Origin: Leeuwenhoekiella sp044542075
GTDB lineage: Bacteria > Bacteroidota > Bacteroidia > Flavobacteriales > Flavobacteriaceae
Direction: 5' to 3'
Length of the DNA stretch: 64,000 nt
NCBI RefSeq assembly: GCF_044542075.1
Contig: NZ_JBITTU010000004.1
Location: forward strand, 62,001 to 126,000
The notes beneath the pieces are model-generated. The model was not told the DNA's origin, made no database searches, and worked only from the letters and a program-made list of their open reading frames with translations. The position numbers and the translations under genes are program-made. Of the stretch, positions 51,748 to 60,791 are shown one piece after another (position 1 is the stretch's first letter; each line of letters begins with the position of its first letter).

Positions 51748-52989
51748 CTAGTAGGTTGCAGCGGTTACTAATAAAAATAGTATACCTGCAAATGTTGAAA
51801 GTATTAAAAATACAATATTTAAGAATAAGAACTTCGTAAGAGTTCTAAGATGCCCCTCTTTGTAGAATTTTTTTAATGCAATATAAAAATATACAGGGCC
51901 TACAAATACTAGGAATAATGAAGAGAATATTTCGTGTCCTAAAAAACTATCAGGTAGTAACGCTAATAATAACCCTAAAAAAACAAACGTGAACACGTGA
52001 AATATAAAAATTACATGTTCTATATAAGTGCGTTCTCGATAGATAAAAAATAGTTTTCTCAAAAAGCCTAGTACAGTTAAAGTAACAGGTCCTAGATAGG
52101 GAATGCTTGTAAGATTTTTGAGTAATTTGCTGGAGGTCCCTTTGATGCTTAGTTTAGCTGATTTTAATGATTCTCTTTTGAAATAAACAAGAACAAAAAA
52201 TAAGGCAAAAACGGGGGTAAAAAAGAACAAAAATATAGGAATTTTCTTCGTTAGATAAGATATAAATGCAAGAGGTTCTTCTAGAATCCGATTATATGTA
52301 GTACTACGGTCGTAAAGCCATATGTTTATCCGGCTTTTTTTAAATCTAAGGCTGTCTAGTGCCTGTCGAGAGTTCTTTATGTCTGAAGTATTTGCAAAAT
52401 CCTGAAATAAAACCAGCTTCTCTTTAGTGCGCCCGTAAAAGCCTTTACGGTTAATCTCGTTCTCTGGGGTGTACAGAAAAACTGGAGTTTCTGTTGAGTC
52501 AGCCTTAGCTTTAAGTTCATTATAATTCTCTCTATAATACTGAATAGAATCTAATGAGATTTTATAATCGCCATTATTAAATTGCGATGTCACTTCTTCT
52601 AAATTAAATCCTTCTTCACTAGTACTGCTGCGTTCGGGAATTATAAAATCTAAAAAGCCGCTAAGTAAAAAATAGATGATGCTAATACTCAAATAGAACC
52701 GAAACGGATTTGCATATGTTAGACGCTTACCGTTAACATATCGTAGCGTGATTTTTCCGGGTTTAAATAGTAAATCCTGAAGAGTGTACCTGATGCGTGA
52801 ATCGTAATTAATTATACTGGTTATAAACTCACCAAAATAATTTGTTAAGGATAATTTTTTAGTGGAATTTAATTGACCACAGTAGGGACAGAATTGATGT
52901 GTTATTTTTAGTTTGCGTTCGCAATTTAAGCAGCTGTTGCCGCGATACTGAAGCTTATTTCTTGAAGAAAGGGAGATTTTTAATTTCAA
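51748..52989 (-). CDS. DUF3667 membrane protein with zinc ribbon
   Basis: A 413-residue inner-membrane protein of the DUF3667 family. The N-terminus has a zinc-ribbon pair, C20-x2-C23 and C34-x2-C37 (CLNCERKLK, FCPYCGQ). The conserved RYTLQDLLFKPGKITLRYVNGKRLTY block is followed by about five hydrophobic segments (near residues 95-113, 243-265, 325-345, 352-372 and 385-410), with a charged loop (about 115-240) between the first and second. Function is unknown. It lies between the plug gene and apaG. Confidence 0.88.
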   Translation of the reverse strand: MKLKISLSSRNKLQYRGNSCLNCERKLKITHQFCPYCGQLNSTKKLSLTNYFGEFITSIINYDSRIRYTLQDLLFKPGKITLRYVNGKRLTYANPFRFYLSISIIYFLLSGFLDFIIPERSSTSEEGFNLEEVTSQFNNGDYKISLDSIQYYRENYNELKAKADSTETPVFLYTPENEINRKGFYGRTKEKLVLFQDFANTSDIKNSRQALDSLRFKKSRINIWLYDRSTTYNRILEEPLAFISYLTKKIPIFLFFFTPVFALFFVLVYFKRESLKSAKLSIKGTSSKLLKNLTSIPYLGPVTLTVLGFLRKLFFIYRERTYIEHVIFIFHVFTFVFLGLLLALLPDSFLGHEIFSSLFLVFVGPVYFYIALKKFYKEGHLRTLTKFLFLNIVFLILSTFAGILFLLVTAATY

Positions 52990-53019
52990 GTTCTAAATAT
53001 ATATTGATTTTATCAATAT

Positions 53020-54279
53020 TTAATTACGTCTTACATTAGAAATTGATGTAGATAGTGCGTTTCCTGATCCTACAAGTTCATCAAAACGAGCGCCGGGTGC
53101 TCTATAGTAAATAAGAACCGCATATTCATTCTCAGTTTGCCAGAAATCACCACTTACGGGATTGTTAGGTAGCTTTTTACCATCTTTAGAAACCACATAT
53201 TGATAGTTGTAGTACCCTTGTTTCAGTAGGAGCGGGAGTTCATAACGTTGTGATTTTTCATTAAAAATCATTTTAGTGTTCTCTTCTAGTGTGTAATTAT
53301 TGAAGTTTCCGTAGATGTAAATAGCTTCACCTTTGGGGCGTTTGGGATGTTGCAGGCTAAAGTGTACCCAGGCATATTCAGCATTTACTCTGGGGTCTGC
53401 ACCCTGGAGGGTTCGAATCGCAAAATTACCATTAAGGTCTGGATTGTAGGTATACACAGTTTCTGCTCGAGTGATGTTTCCGTATAAATAATTATGGTAT
53501 AAATCTAATAGCTCTACAAATTGAATGCGGTTTGTAGCAGCCCGTATGTCTTTATTGTCAAAATCAAAAAATTCATTACCTGCATAAAATGAAGTTTCAG
53601 AGTCATAACGGTATTGCAATTGATTTCCTAAGCTATACTGGGGTTTTACATTATTGATACTTGTGTTTAGATTATTATTCTGTATTAGTAATGTCTTTAT
53701 ATTTTTCTCGGGATTAACAAATATGGTCTCGCCAAGATCTACATTTATATTTACGACCTGCTTTTCTTCTATAAACTCAAGATTACGAGTGCGTAAAATC
53801 TCAACACCTACAGAAACTATAGGGTTATAAATCATAAATTTTCTAGAAAACACAATCTCATCTTCATCATTATAAACTTCAAGAAGGTAGTTGCCAGATT
53901 TTAAAAGTGCTGTAGTATTGCTATTGGGTATTTCTAATTCGTAATGGGTGTATAATTGTAATGTACTTACCGAATTTGTATAATTAAAAATACGTACATC
54001 GTCTATTCCTCTTAGATATTCGGTCTTTACGAGAACTGAAGGGGTCCAGTCATAATTATAATGCGTGATTCTATAATAGTAATTGGCCTCATCTCCTATG
54101 ATATCGTCAAAGCTGAGGTTGAGCGTTTGACCCATGCGTAGGAGGGGAAGTTGACTTTGAGCGGTGTTTCCATAAAATTGCACCGATTTTATATAAGGTG
54201 GAGCTGCTATTTCGGTCACATTTTGACCTTGTGCAAAGCAGTAAAGGAAGAGCGTAAAAATTAACGAAAACGTTTTCAT
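53020..54279 (-). CDS. T9SS plug protein (DUF5103)
   Basis: A 419-residue secreted protein with a signal peptide (residues 1-18, SLIFTLFLYCFAQGQ). It matches the DUF5103 family: YIKSVQFYGNTAQSQLPLLRMGQ near the start, FDDIIGDEANYYYRITHYNYDW, NYLLEVYNDEDEIVFSRKFMIY and AEYAWVHFSLQHPKRP. In Flavobacterium johnsoniae the Plug protein closes the periplasmic side of the SprA translocon when the PorV-substrate complex is absent (established for that protein). Placed divergently next to nqrA, an arrangement I associate with flavobacteria. It supports a working T9SS together with porT and the adhesin cassette. Confidence 0.85.
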   Translation of the reverse strand: MKTFSLIFTLFLYCFAQGQNVTEIAAPPYIKSVQFYGNTAQSQLPLLRMGQTLNLSFDDIIGDEANYYYRITHYNYDWTPSVLVKTEYLRGIDDVRIFNYTNSVSTLQLYTHYELEIPNSNTTALLKSGNYLLEVYNDEDEIVFSRKFMIYNPIVSVGVEILRTRNLEFIEEKQVVNINVDLGETIFVNPEKNIKTLLIQNNNLNTSINNVKPQYSLGNQLQYRYDSETSFYAGNEFFDFDNKDIRAATNRIQFVELLDLYHNYLYGNITRAETVYTYNPDLNGNFAIRTLQGADPRVNAEYAWVHFSLQHPKRPKGEAIYIYGNFNNYTLEENTKMIFNEKSQRYELPLLLKQGYYNYQYVVSKDGKKLPNNPVSGDFWQTENEYAVLIYYRAPGARFDELVGSGNALSTSISNVRRN

Positions 54280-54523
54280 AAAGGGGTAGTCAAGATATTA
54301 GTCAAATGTAGCAAAATATTTTCCTTATTTGTAAACAATCTCAATAAGGAGCGAATGTGCATATTGCAAGCCTTTACTGGCAGGACATTGTTAAATACAG
54401 GCAATTTATGAATATTTTTAACCTGTAGTTTGTGTTATGAGCATGTAAAATTTGTAAATTCGCACTCCTCAATTCAAGCATATAATGGGTTGAGTTTAAC
54501 AAGAACTTTAACATATACTTCCT

Positions 54524-55876
54524 ATGTCAAAAGACATTAAGATCAAAAAGGGTCTTGATATTAAGTTAGTGGGTGAGGCTGAGCAAGTTGTCTCAGATGC
54601 ACCCCGGTCAAGAACCTACGTGATCAAGCCTTCAGATTTTCATCTTGTAACTCCTAAGATGCTTTTTAAAGAAGGAGCTACCCTACAAGCAGGAGAACCG
54701 CTTTTCTACGCAAAGAAAGACCCTAGTATCAAATTTGTTTCCCCAATAAGTGGGACAATTACAGAAATTAAACGTGGCGCTAAGCGTGTTATTACAAGTA
54801 TTGTAATAGAAGCTGATGGTAAAGATGCTGTGCGTGAATTACCTGTGCTAGACGTTAATTCTGCGAGTGCAGCGGTTATCAAGGAACATATTTTAGAATC
54901 TGGTCTATGGCCATTTATTAAACAACGTCCTTATGATGTAATCGCAAGTACAAAAACAGAGCCAAGCGCTATTTATATATCGGGTCACAACAGTGCTCCT
55001 TTAGCTCCTGACTATAATTTTATTTTAAAAGGTAAAGAGGCTGCATTACAGGCAGGAATTACTGCATTAAGTAAATTAACTTCGGGAAAAATTCATCTGG
55101 GTGTTGCTAAAGTTTCTGATTCTGTTTTTTCTAAATTGAGTGAAGTGCAAATGCATACGGTATCTGGTCCTCACCCAAGTGGAAACGTGGGTACTCTTAT
55201 TAATAAGGTGTCACCGGTAAATAAGGGAGAAACGGTTTGGACGATTACTCCAGAAAATCTTGCTATTATGGGTGAGCTTTTCTTAACGGGTAAGTTTAAT
55301 GCAGAACGTATTATTTCGGTTTCTGGATCTTGCATAAAAGCTCCCAAATACTATAAGACAAAAATAGGAGCAGAGGTTTCTACTTTTGCTTATGCGGCAG
55401 GCGTTGAAGGTGATAATGTACGTATGATTTCAGGAAACGTACTTACTGGAGATCAGGTTAATGCAGATGGGCATTTAGGTTATTATCATACTGAATTTGC
55501 AGCGATTCCTGAAGGAAATGACTATGAATTTTTTGGATGGAATAAACCTGTTTTTAATAAAATTTCTTCATCAAGAGCGCTAACCTTCTCTTGGTTATTC
55601 CCCAATAAAAAGTACGATTTAAATACAAACACAAATGGTGAGCACAGAGCTTTTGTGGTAACCGGAAACTATGAGGAAGTTTTTCCTCTAGATATATATC
55701 CGCTACAATTAATTAAAGCCTGTATGGTACAGGATTTAGATGCTATGGAAGCTTTAGGTATGTATGAAGTTGCTCCTGAGGATTTTGCGCTAACCGAGTT
55801 TGTATGTGTTTCAAAACAACCACACCAAGCAATCATTCGTAAAGGACTTGACTTAATGCACGAAGAAATAGGATAA
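54524..55876 (+). CDS. nqrA: Na+-translocating NADH:quinone reductase subunit A
   Basis: Peripheral cytosolic subunit of the six-subunit Na+-NQR complex, associated with quinone binding. The 450-residue protein starts DIKIKKGLDIKLVGEAEQ and contains FVSPISGTITEIKRGAKR, HSGPHPSGN-like VSGPHPSGNVGTLI and DLDAMEALGMYEVAPEDFALTEF, all conserved in NqrA. It is the first gene of an operon of six in the canonical order A-F with intergenic gaps of 1-50 bp. Confidence 0.97.
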   Translation: MSKDIKIKKGLDIKLVGEAEQVVSDAPRSRTYVIKPSDFHLVTPKMLFKEGATLQAGEPLFYAKKDPSIKFVSPISGTITEIKRGAKRVITSIVIEADGKDAVRELPVLDVNSASAAVIKEHILESGLWPFIKQRPYDVIASTKTEPSAIYISGHNSAPLAPDYNFILKGKEAALQAGITALSKLTSGKIHLGVAKVSDSVFSKLSEVQMHTVSGPHPSGNVGTLINKVSPVNKGETVWTITPENLAIMGELFLTGKFNAERIISVSGSCIKAPKYYKTKIGAEVSTFAYAAGVEGDNVRMISGNVLTGDQVNADGHLGYYHTEFAAIPEGNDYEFFGWNKPVFNKISSSRALTFSWLFPNKKYDLNTNTNGEHRAFVVTGNYEEVFPLDIYPLQLIKACMVQDLDAMEALGMYEVAPEDFALTEFVCVSKQPHQAIIRKGLDLMHEEIG

Positions 55877-55881
55877 TAGCA

Positions 55882-57093
55882 ATGGGATTAAAAGAAAAAT
55901 TACACGGAATTAAAGAAGATTTCAAAGGCAAAAAAATGGCGCCTGCATTTAATGCATTGCATACATTTTTATATACGCCAGATGAAACTACGCACAGTGG
56001 TGGTCACGTGAGAGCGGTTGATGACTTAAAGCGTACAATGAATACGGTTATCATAGCTCTTTTGCCAGTTTTGGTTTGGGGTATTTTTAATGCAGGTTAT
56101 CAACATTATGCTGCAGTAGATGCTGCTCAGGGAGTACTTAGAGAAGCAAGTTTATTTGGTAACTTTTTTACCTGGGATAACTTTATTATGGGTGCGTGGA
56201 CGGTTCTGCCACTTGTTATCGTTTCTTATGCTGTAGGTCTGGGTGTAGAATTTATTTTTGCAGTTATTAAGGGGCACGAAGTAGAAGAAGGTTATTTAGT
56301 AACCGGGATGTTAGTGCCGCTTATAGTACCTATAGATATTCCATTATGGATGCTTGCTATCGCAGTCATCTTTGGTGTTGTAATAGGTAAAGAAGTTTTT
56401 GGAGGTACAGGGATGAATATATTAAACCCTGCGCTTACCATTAGAGCTTTCTTATTCTTTGCTTATCCTACGTGGATGAGTGGAGATCAGGTATGGGTGC
56501 ATGGTGCTAAAGCAGCAGCAGGTGGTCCAGACGCGATTTCTGGAGAAACTATTCTAGGTTCTTATGCACAGAATTCTTCTGTTATTTATGATTTCTCAGA
56601 TAAATTCTTTGGTTTTATACCAGGATCTGTAGGAGAGACTTCGACCTTTCTTATTATTATAGGAGGTCTTTTTCTTATGTTTTCTAAAATAGCGAGCTGG
56701 AGAATTATATTAAGCGCGATAGTAGGCGCCGCGGTTATGGGATTAATATTTAATGGCGTTGTTGATCAAGGTTGGATAGGTGAAGGAAATTCATTTTACG
56801 GTCTTATGAGTACACCATTCTGGGAGCATTTAATTATAGGAGGTATCGCTTTTGGTATCGTTTATATGGCTACAGATCCTGTATCGGGCTCTCAAACAAA
56901 TACCGGTAAATACTGGTACGGTTTCTTAATCGGGTTTTTCTCAATTATGATTCGTGTGTTTAACCCGGCATATCCTGAAGGTGTTTTCTTAGCAATTTTG
57001 TTGATGAATGTTTTTGCACCTACCATTGATCATTATGTGGTTCAGGCAAATGTGAAAAAACGTATGAAGCGTTTAAAACTTAAAACTGCTTAA
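55882..57093 (+). CDS. nqrB: Na+-translocating NADH:quinone reductase subunit B
   Basis: A 403-residue integral membrane subunit with about ten hydrophobic segments. It carries the covalent FMN site: the S-x-x-T type motif AISGETILGS (Thr is the FMN attachment residue in the family). Other signatures are GHEVEEGYLVTGMLVPLIVPI, GKEVFGGTGMNILNPALTIRAFLFFAYP and MATDPVSGSQTNTGKYWYGF. It starts 5 bp after nqrA. Confidence 0.97.
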   Translation: MGLKEKLHGIKEDFKGKKMAPAFNALHTFLYTPDETTHSGGHVRAVDDLKRTMNTVIIALLPVLVWGIFNAGYQHYAAVDAAQGVLREASLFGNFFTWDNFIMGAWTVLPLVIVSYAVGLGVEFIFAVIKGHEVEEGYLVTGMLVPLIVPIDIPLWMLAIAVIFGVVIGKEVFGGTGMNILNPALTIRAFLFFAYPTWMSGDQVWVHGAKAAAGGPDAISGETILGSYAQNSSVIYDFSDKFFGFIPGSVGETSTFLIIIGGLFLMFSKIASWRIILSAIVGAAVMGLIFNGVVDQGWIGEGNSFYGLMSTPFWEHLIIGGIAFGIVYMATDPVSGSQTNTGKYWYGFLIGFFSIMIRVFNPAYPEGVFLAILLMNVFAPTIDHYVVQANVKKRMKRLKLKTA

Positions 57094-57095
57094 TT

Positions 57096-57830
57096 ATGGC
57101 AAATACAGATAAAAATAGTTACACACTCATCTTTGCAGTAGTGATGGTGCTTGTGGTAGGTTCTCTTCTTGCTTTTACAGCATCAAGTCTTAAACCTGCA
57201 ATTACTGAAAATGAGCGTTTTGAAAAGCAACAGAATATTCTTTATGCAATGGGCATAAATGAGAATGTTGAAGGTGCCGTTAATTTTATTCCAACAGATA
57301 AAGTTGAGGCAGAGTTTAGTAAATATATTAAGGAGCAATTAGTAATTCAAAACGGTAAAATCTCTAAGGATTCTGCTGCATATTTAATAGATCTTAAAGG
57401 TCAGCTTGCAGAAGATAAAGAAGATCGTAAGCTTCCGTTATTTGTAGGTGAGAAAGACGGTAAAGATTATTATATCATTCCGCTATATGGTAAAGGGCTT
57501 TGGGATGCTATATGGGGTTTTGTTGCTTTAGACGAAAACTATGTAGTTCAAGGTGTTTACTTTGATCATAAAGGGGAAACTCCAGGACTTGGTGCTAATA
57601 TTAAAGAGCGCTATTTTATGGATGACTTTACAGGTGAAGAAATTATGTCTGGGACACAATTTGAAGGAATTACCGTAGCAAAAGGTAATAATGATCCGCT
57701 TAACGATCGTAAAGACGATGGGAAAGTTGATGCACTTGCAGGAGCTACTATAACAGGAAATGGGGTGACGGCTATGATTAATAGTACAGTAAAACTATAC
57801 ATCCCTTATCTTAAAGATTTAAAAATATAA
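57096..57830 (+). CDS. nqrC: Na+-translocating NADH:quinone reductase subunit C
   Basis: A 244-residue subunit with one N-terminal membrane segment (FAVVMVLVVGSLLAFTA) and a periplasmic domain bearing the second covalent FMN. The attachment motif is DALAGATITGNGVT, which fits S/A-G-A-T. GKGLWDAIWGFVAL and KGETPGLGANIKE are further family marks. It starts 2 bp after nqrB. Confidence 0.97.
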   Translation: MANTDKNSYTLIFAVVMVLVVGSLLAFTASSLKPAITENERFEKQQNILYAMGINENVEGAVNFIPTDKVEAEFSKYIKEQLVIQNGKISKDSAAYLIDLKGQLAEDKEDRKLPLFVGEKDGKDYYIIPLYGKGLWDAIWGFVALDENYVVQGVYFDHKGETPGLGANIKERYFMDDFTGEEIMSGTQFEGITVAKGNNDPLNDRKDDGKVDALAGATITGNGVTAMINSTVKLYIPYLKDLKI

Positions 57831-57832
57831 TT

Positions 57833-58480
57833 ATGGCATTATTATCTAAAAAAGACAGAGGATTACTTTTAGACCCTCTTGCAGATAACAACCCTATTAC
57901 AATTCAGGTATTGGGTATATGTTCAGCATTGGCAATTACTGCACAACTTAAAGCTTCTATTGTAATGGGCCTTTCTGTTGTATTTGTATTGGCAATGGGT
58001 AACGTTGTTATTTCGCTAATGCGAAACATAATACCTTCTAAAATAAGAATTATTGTACAGCTTGTTGTAGTAGCTGCATTAGTAATTGTAGTTGACCAGG
58101 TTCTTAAAGCTTTTGCTTATGAGTTGAGTAAAACGCTTTCTGTATTTGTAGGTCTTATTATTACAAACTGTATCATTATGGGGCGCTTTGAAGCTTTTGC
58201 TTTAGGAAATAAGCCCTGGAGATCTTTTCTTGATGGTATAGGAAATGCTGCGGGTTATGCTTTAATCCTAATTATAGTTGGTTTCTTTAGAGAATTATTA
58301 GGTTCTGGTACTTTACTAGGTTTTAAAGTTCTTGGAGATCCTATTACTAAAACCGGTCTTTATGCTATAGGCTATGAGAATAATGGTTTTATGTTGCTAT
58401 CCCCAATGGCTCTAATCGTTGTGGGTATCATTATATGGATACAGCGTTCTAGAAACAGTGCATTAATCGAAGAAAATTAA
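57833..58480 (+). CDS. nqrD: Na+-translocating NADH:quinone reductase subunit D
   Basis: A 215-residue membrane subunit with about six hydrophobic segments. Conserved motifs are LADNNPITIQVLGICSALA, VFVGLIITNCIIMGRFEAFA and FLDGIGNAAGYALILI. NqrD and NqrE are homologous and bind an Fe-S centre between them (known for the complex), with Cys in the TNCIIMGR region. It starts 2 bp after nqrC. Confidence 0.97.
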   Translation: MALLSKKDRGLLLDPLADNNPITIQVLGICSALAITAQLKASIVMGLSVVFVLAMGNVVISLMRNIIPSKIRIIVQLVVVAALVIVVDQVLKAFAYELSKTLSVFVGLIITNCIIMGRFEAFALGNKPWRSFLDGIGNAAGYALILIIVGFFRELLGSGTLLGFKVLGDPITKTGLYAIGYENNGFMLLSPMALIVVGIIIWIQRSRNSALIEEN

Positions 58481-58530
58481 AGATTATGATTTGAGATTGT
58501 ATCTCAATTCTAACTTCTTATATAAAAAAA

Positions 58531-59265
58531 ATGGAACACGTAGAGTTATTTTTTAAGTCGATTTTCATTGACAATATGGTATTTGCAACGTTCTTAGGAA
58601 TGTGTTCTTATCTGGCTGTATCTAAAAAAGTTACTACAGCTGTAGGTCTTGGAGCTGCTGTAATATTTGTACTAGCAGTAACGGTACCTATGAACTGGTT
58701 ATTAGATCAATACGTATTACGTCCTGGAGCCTTAAAATGGTTAGGTGAAGAGTATGCGGCGTATGATTTAAGTTTTCTTTCATTTATACTTTTTATCGCT
58801 ACCATTGCAACAATGGTTCAGCTGGTAGAAATTGTGGTTGAGAAATTTGCCCCTGCATTGTATACTTCATTAGGTATCTTTTTACCGCTAATCGCTGTAA
58901 ACTGTGCGATTTTAGGAGGATCATTATTTATGCAGTCTAGAGATATTCAAACTTTAGGTCTTGCTTTTAACTATGGCTTGTCTTCAGGTATCGGTTGGTT
59001 TTTAGCGATTCTTGCAATTGCAGCGATTCGTGAAAAAATTAGATATTCAAATGTACCAGCTCCTTTAAGAGGGTTAGGAATTACTTTCATAATAACTGGT
59101 CTTATGGCAATTGGTTTTATGAGTTTTGGGGGTATGCTTACCGGTGGTGATGAAACTACTGAAGAAACAGACGAACTAGCGAAAGCTCAAGTAGAAAATA
59201 CAGTTTCTGATTCTGAGACTGAAGTACCTTTAGCTGAAGTTTCTCAAGAAATAAACAACAAATAA
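58531..59265 (+). CDS. nqrE: Na+-translocating NADH:quinone reductase subunit E with acidic C-terminal extension
   Basis: A membrane subunit, paralogue of NqrD. The core (about residues 1-205) is the usual length and has FIDNMVFATFLGMCSYLAVSKK and VNCAILGGSLFM with the matching Fe-S Cys. After the last membrane segment there is an extra acidic tail of about 40 residues (GGDETTEETDELAKAQ, SETEVPLAEVSQE), absent from the roughly 200-residue enzyme of Vibrio. A 50-bp gap separates it from nqrD and 1 bp from nqrF. Confidence 0.97.
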   Translation: MEHVELFFKSIFIDNMVFATFLGMCSYLAVSKKVTTAVGLGAAVIFVLAVTVPMNWLLDQYVLRPGALKWLGEEYAAYDLSFLSFILFIATIATMVQLVEIVVEKFAPALYTSLGIFLPLIAVNCAILGGSLFMQSRDIQTLGLAFNYGLSSGIGWFLAILAIAAIREKIRYSNVPAPLRGLGITFIITGLMAIGFMSFGGMLTGGDETTEETDELAKAQVENTVSDSETEVPLAEVSQEINNK

Positions 59266-59266
59266 T

Positions 59267-60574
59267 ATGTTTTTAGCAGCAAGTACAGGAGGAGTAATAG
59301 CGGCAACGGTAGTAGCCTTTTTAGTTTTGACTATTGTATTAGTAGGTTTGCTACTTTTTGCAAAAGAAAAATTATCACCATCAGGACCCGTAACCATTAC
59401 TATTAATGGTGAAAAGAAAGTTGAAGTAGATTCTGGTAGCTCACTGCTTTCTACTTTAGGTGGTAAAAAAATATTCTTACCATCTGCATGTGGTGGTGGT
59501 GGTACATGCATTCAATGTGAATGCCATGTTCTTGAAGGTGGTGGTGAAGCATTACCTACAGAAACCCCTCACTTTACACGTAAAGAATTAGCTTCTGGAG
59601 CACGTCTTGCGTGCCAGGTTAAAGTGAAGCAAGATATGAATATCACAATACCAGAAGAGGTTTTTGGTATTAAAAAATGGGAAGCGACTGTTGTACGTAA
59701 CTACAACGTAGCATCATTTATTAAGGAGTTTGTAGTTGAAATCCCTGAGGATATGGACTATAAAGCTGGTGGATACATTCAGATTGAAATACCTGAAACT
59801 ACAGTTAAGTTTTCAGATATGGACATCACTGCGCATCCAGAAGAGCATAGCGATCCTGATAAATTTAAAGAAGAGTGGGAGAAGTTTAAACTTTGGCCAC
59901 TTGTAATGAAAAATACTGAAGTAGTAGAGCGTGCCTACTCAATGGCTTCATATCCTGCAGAAGGACGTGAGATTATGTTGAACGTGCGTATTGCAACACC
60001 ACCTTTTGATCGTGCTAAAGGCGGTTGGATGGATGTTAATCCAGGTATAGCTTCTTCTTATATCTTTAGTAGAAAGAAAGGAGATAAGGTAACGATTTCT
60101 GGTCCTTATGGCGAGTTCTTTATTAACGAGTCTGAAGCAGAAATGCTTTATGTAGGTGGTGGAGCAGGTATGGCGCCTATGCGTTCGCATTTGTATCATC
60201 TTTTCAAAACCTTAAAAACAGGTCGTAAAGTAACCTACTGGTACGGTGGTCGTTCTAAACGTGAGCTTTTTTACCTTAAACATTTCCGTGACTTAGAGGC
60301 TGAGTTTGAGAATTTCAAGTTTTACTTGGTATTATCTGAACCTTTAGAAGAAGATAACTGGAATGTTAAAGCAGATATAGATAGCCCTGGAGATGGTTTT
60401 ACCGGTTTTGTTCATAACGCGGTTATAGAGCAATACTTAAATAAACATGAAGATCCTGAGGAAATAGAATTGTATTTCTGCGGACCTCCACTGATGAACA
60501 AAGCAGTTCAGAAAATGGGTGAAGATTTTGGTATCCCTGATGAAAATATTCGTTTTGATGATTTTGGAGGATAA
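59267..60574 (+). CDS. nqrF: Na+-translocating NADH:quinone reductase subunit F
   Basis: The electron-input subunit. A single N-terminal membrane segment (about 8-32) is followed by a 2Fe-2S ferredoxin domain with C75, C81, C84 and C116 (C-x5-C-x2-C-x31-C). An FAD-binding reductase domain (RAYSMASYPAEG) and an NADH-binding domain (MLYVGGGAGMAPMRSHLYH, FCGPPLMNKAVQKMG) complete its 435 residues. It oxidises NADH and passes electrons to the Na+-pumping core. Last gene of the operon. Confidence 0.97.
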   Translation: MFLAASTGGVIAATVVAFLVLTIVLVGLLLFAKEKLSPSGPVTITINGEKKVEVDSGSSLLSTLGGKKIFLPSACGGGGTCIQCECHVLEGGGEALPTETPHFTRKELASGARLACQVKVKQDMNITIPEEVFGIKKWEATVVRNYNVASFIKEFVVEIPEDMDYKAGGYIQIEIPETTVKFSDMDITAHPEEHSDPDKFKEEWEKFKLWPLVMKNTEVVERAYSMASYPAEGREIMLNVRIATPPFDRAKGGWMDVNPGIASSYIFSRKKGDKVTISGPYGEFFINESEAEMLYVGGGAGMAPMRSHLYHLFKTLKTGRKVTYWYGGRSKRELFYLKHFRDLEAEFENFKFYLVLSEPLEEDNWNVKADIDSPGDGFTGFVHNAVIEQYLNKHEDPEEIELYFCGPPLMNKAVQKMGEDFGIPDENIRFDDFGG

Positions 60575-60596
60575 TCTTCAATTTTAATATAAAGTA

Positions 60597-60625
60597 AAGC
60601 CGTTACGAAAGTAGCGGCTTTTTTT
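60597..60625 (+). terminator. nqr operon terminator
   Basis: AAGCCGTTAC (60597-60606) pairs with GTAGCGGCTT (60611-60620), one G-T pair, over a GAAA tetraloop, followed by a T run. Confidence 0.92.
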
Positions 60626-60791
60626 ATGCCTTATATTGAAAATCCACTTTAAGGCTCAAAACATTCATTTATAGTTTGATTGAGTTTTTAGAATTACCGT
60701 TCCTGTATTCAAACAGTCGGTTAATCAATTAGGTCTGGTTTTTAGTTAGTTAGCGGCGCATCTTTGACTTGTATAATTAATAAAACAACTT

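Noticed and set aside
53408..53421. GGTTCGAATC, which looks like a tRNA T-loop
   Set aside because: It lies inside the plug coding sequence and no acceptor, D or anticodon stem surrounds it.
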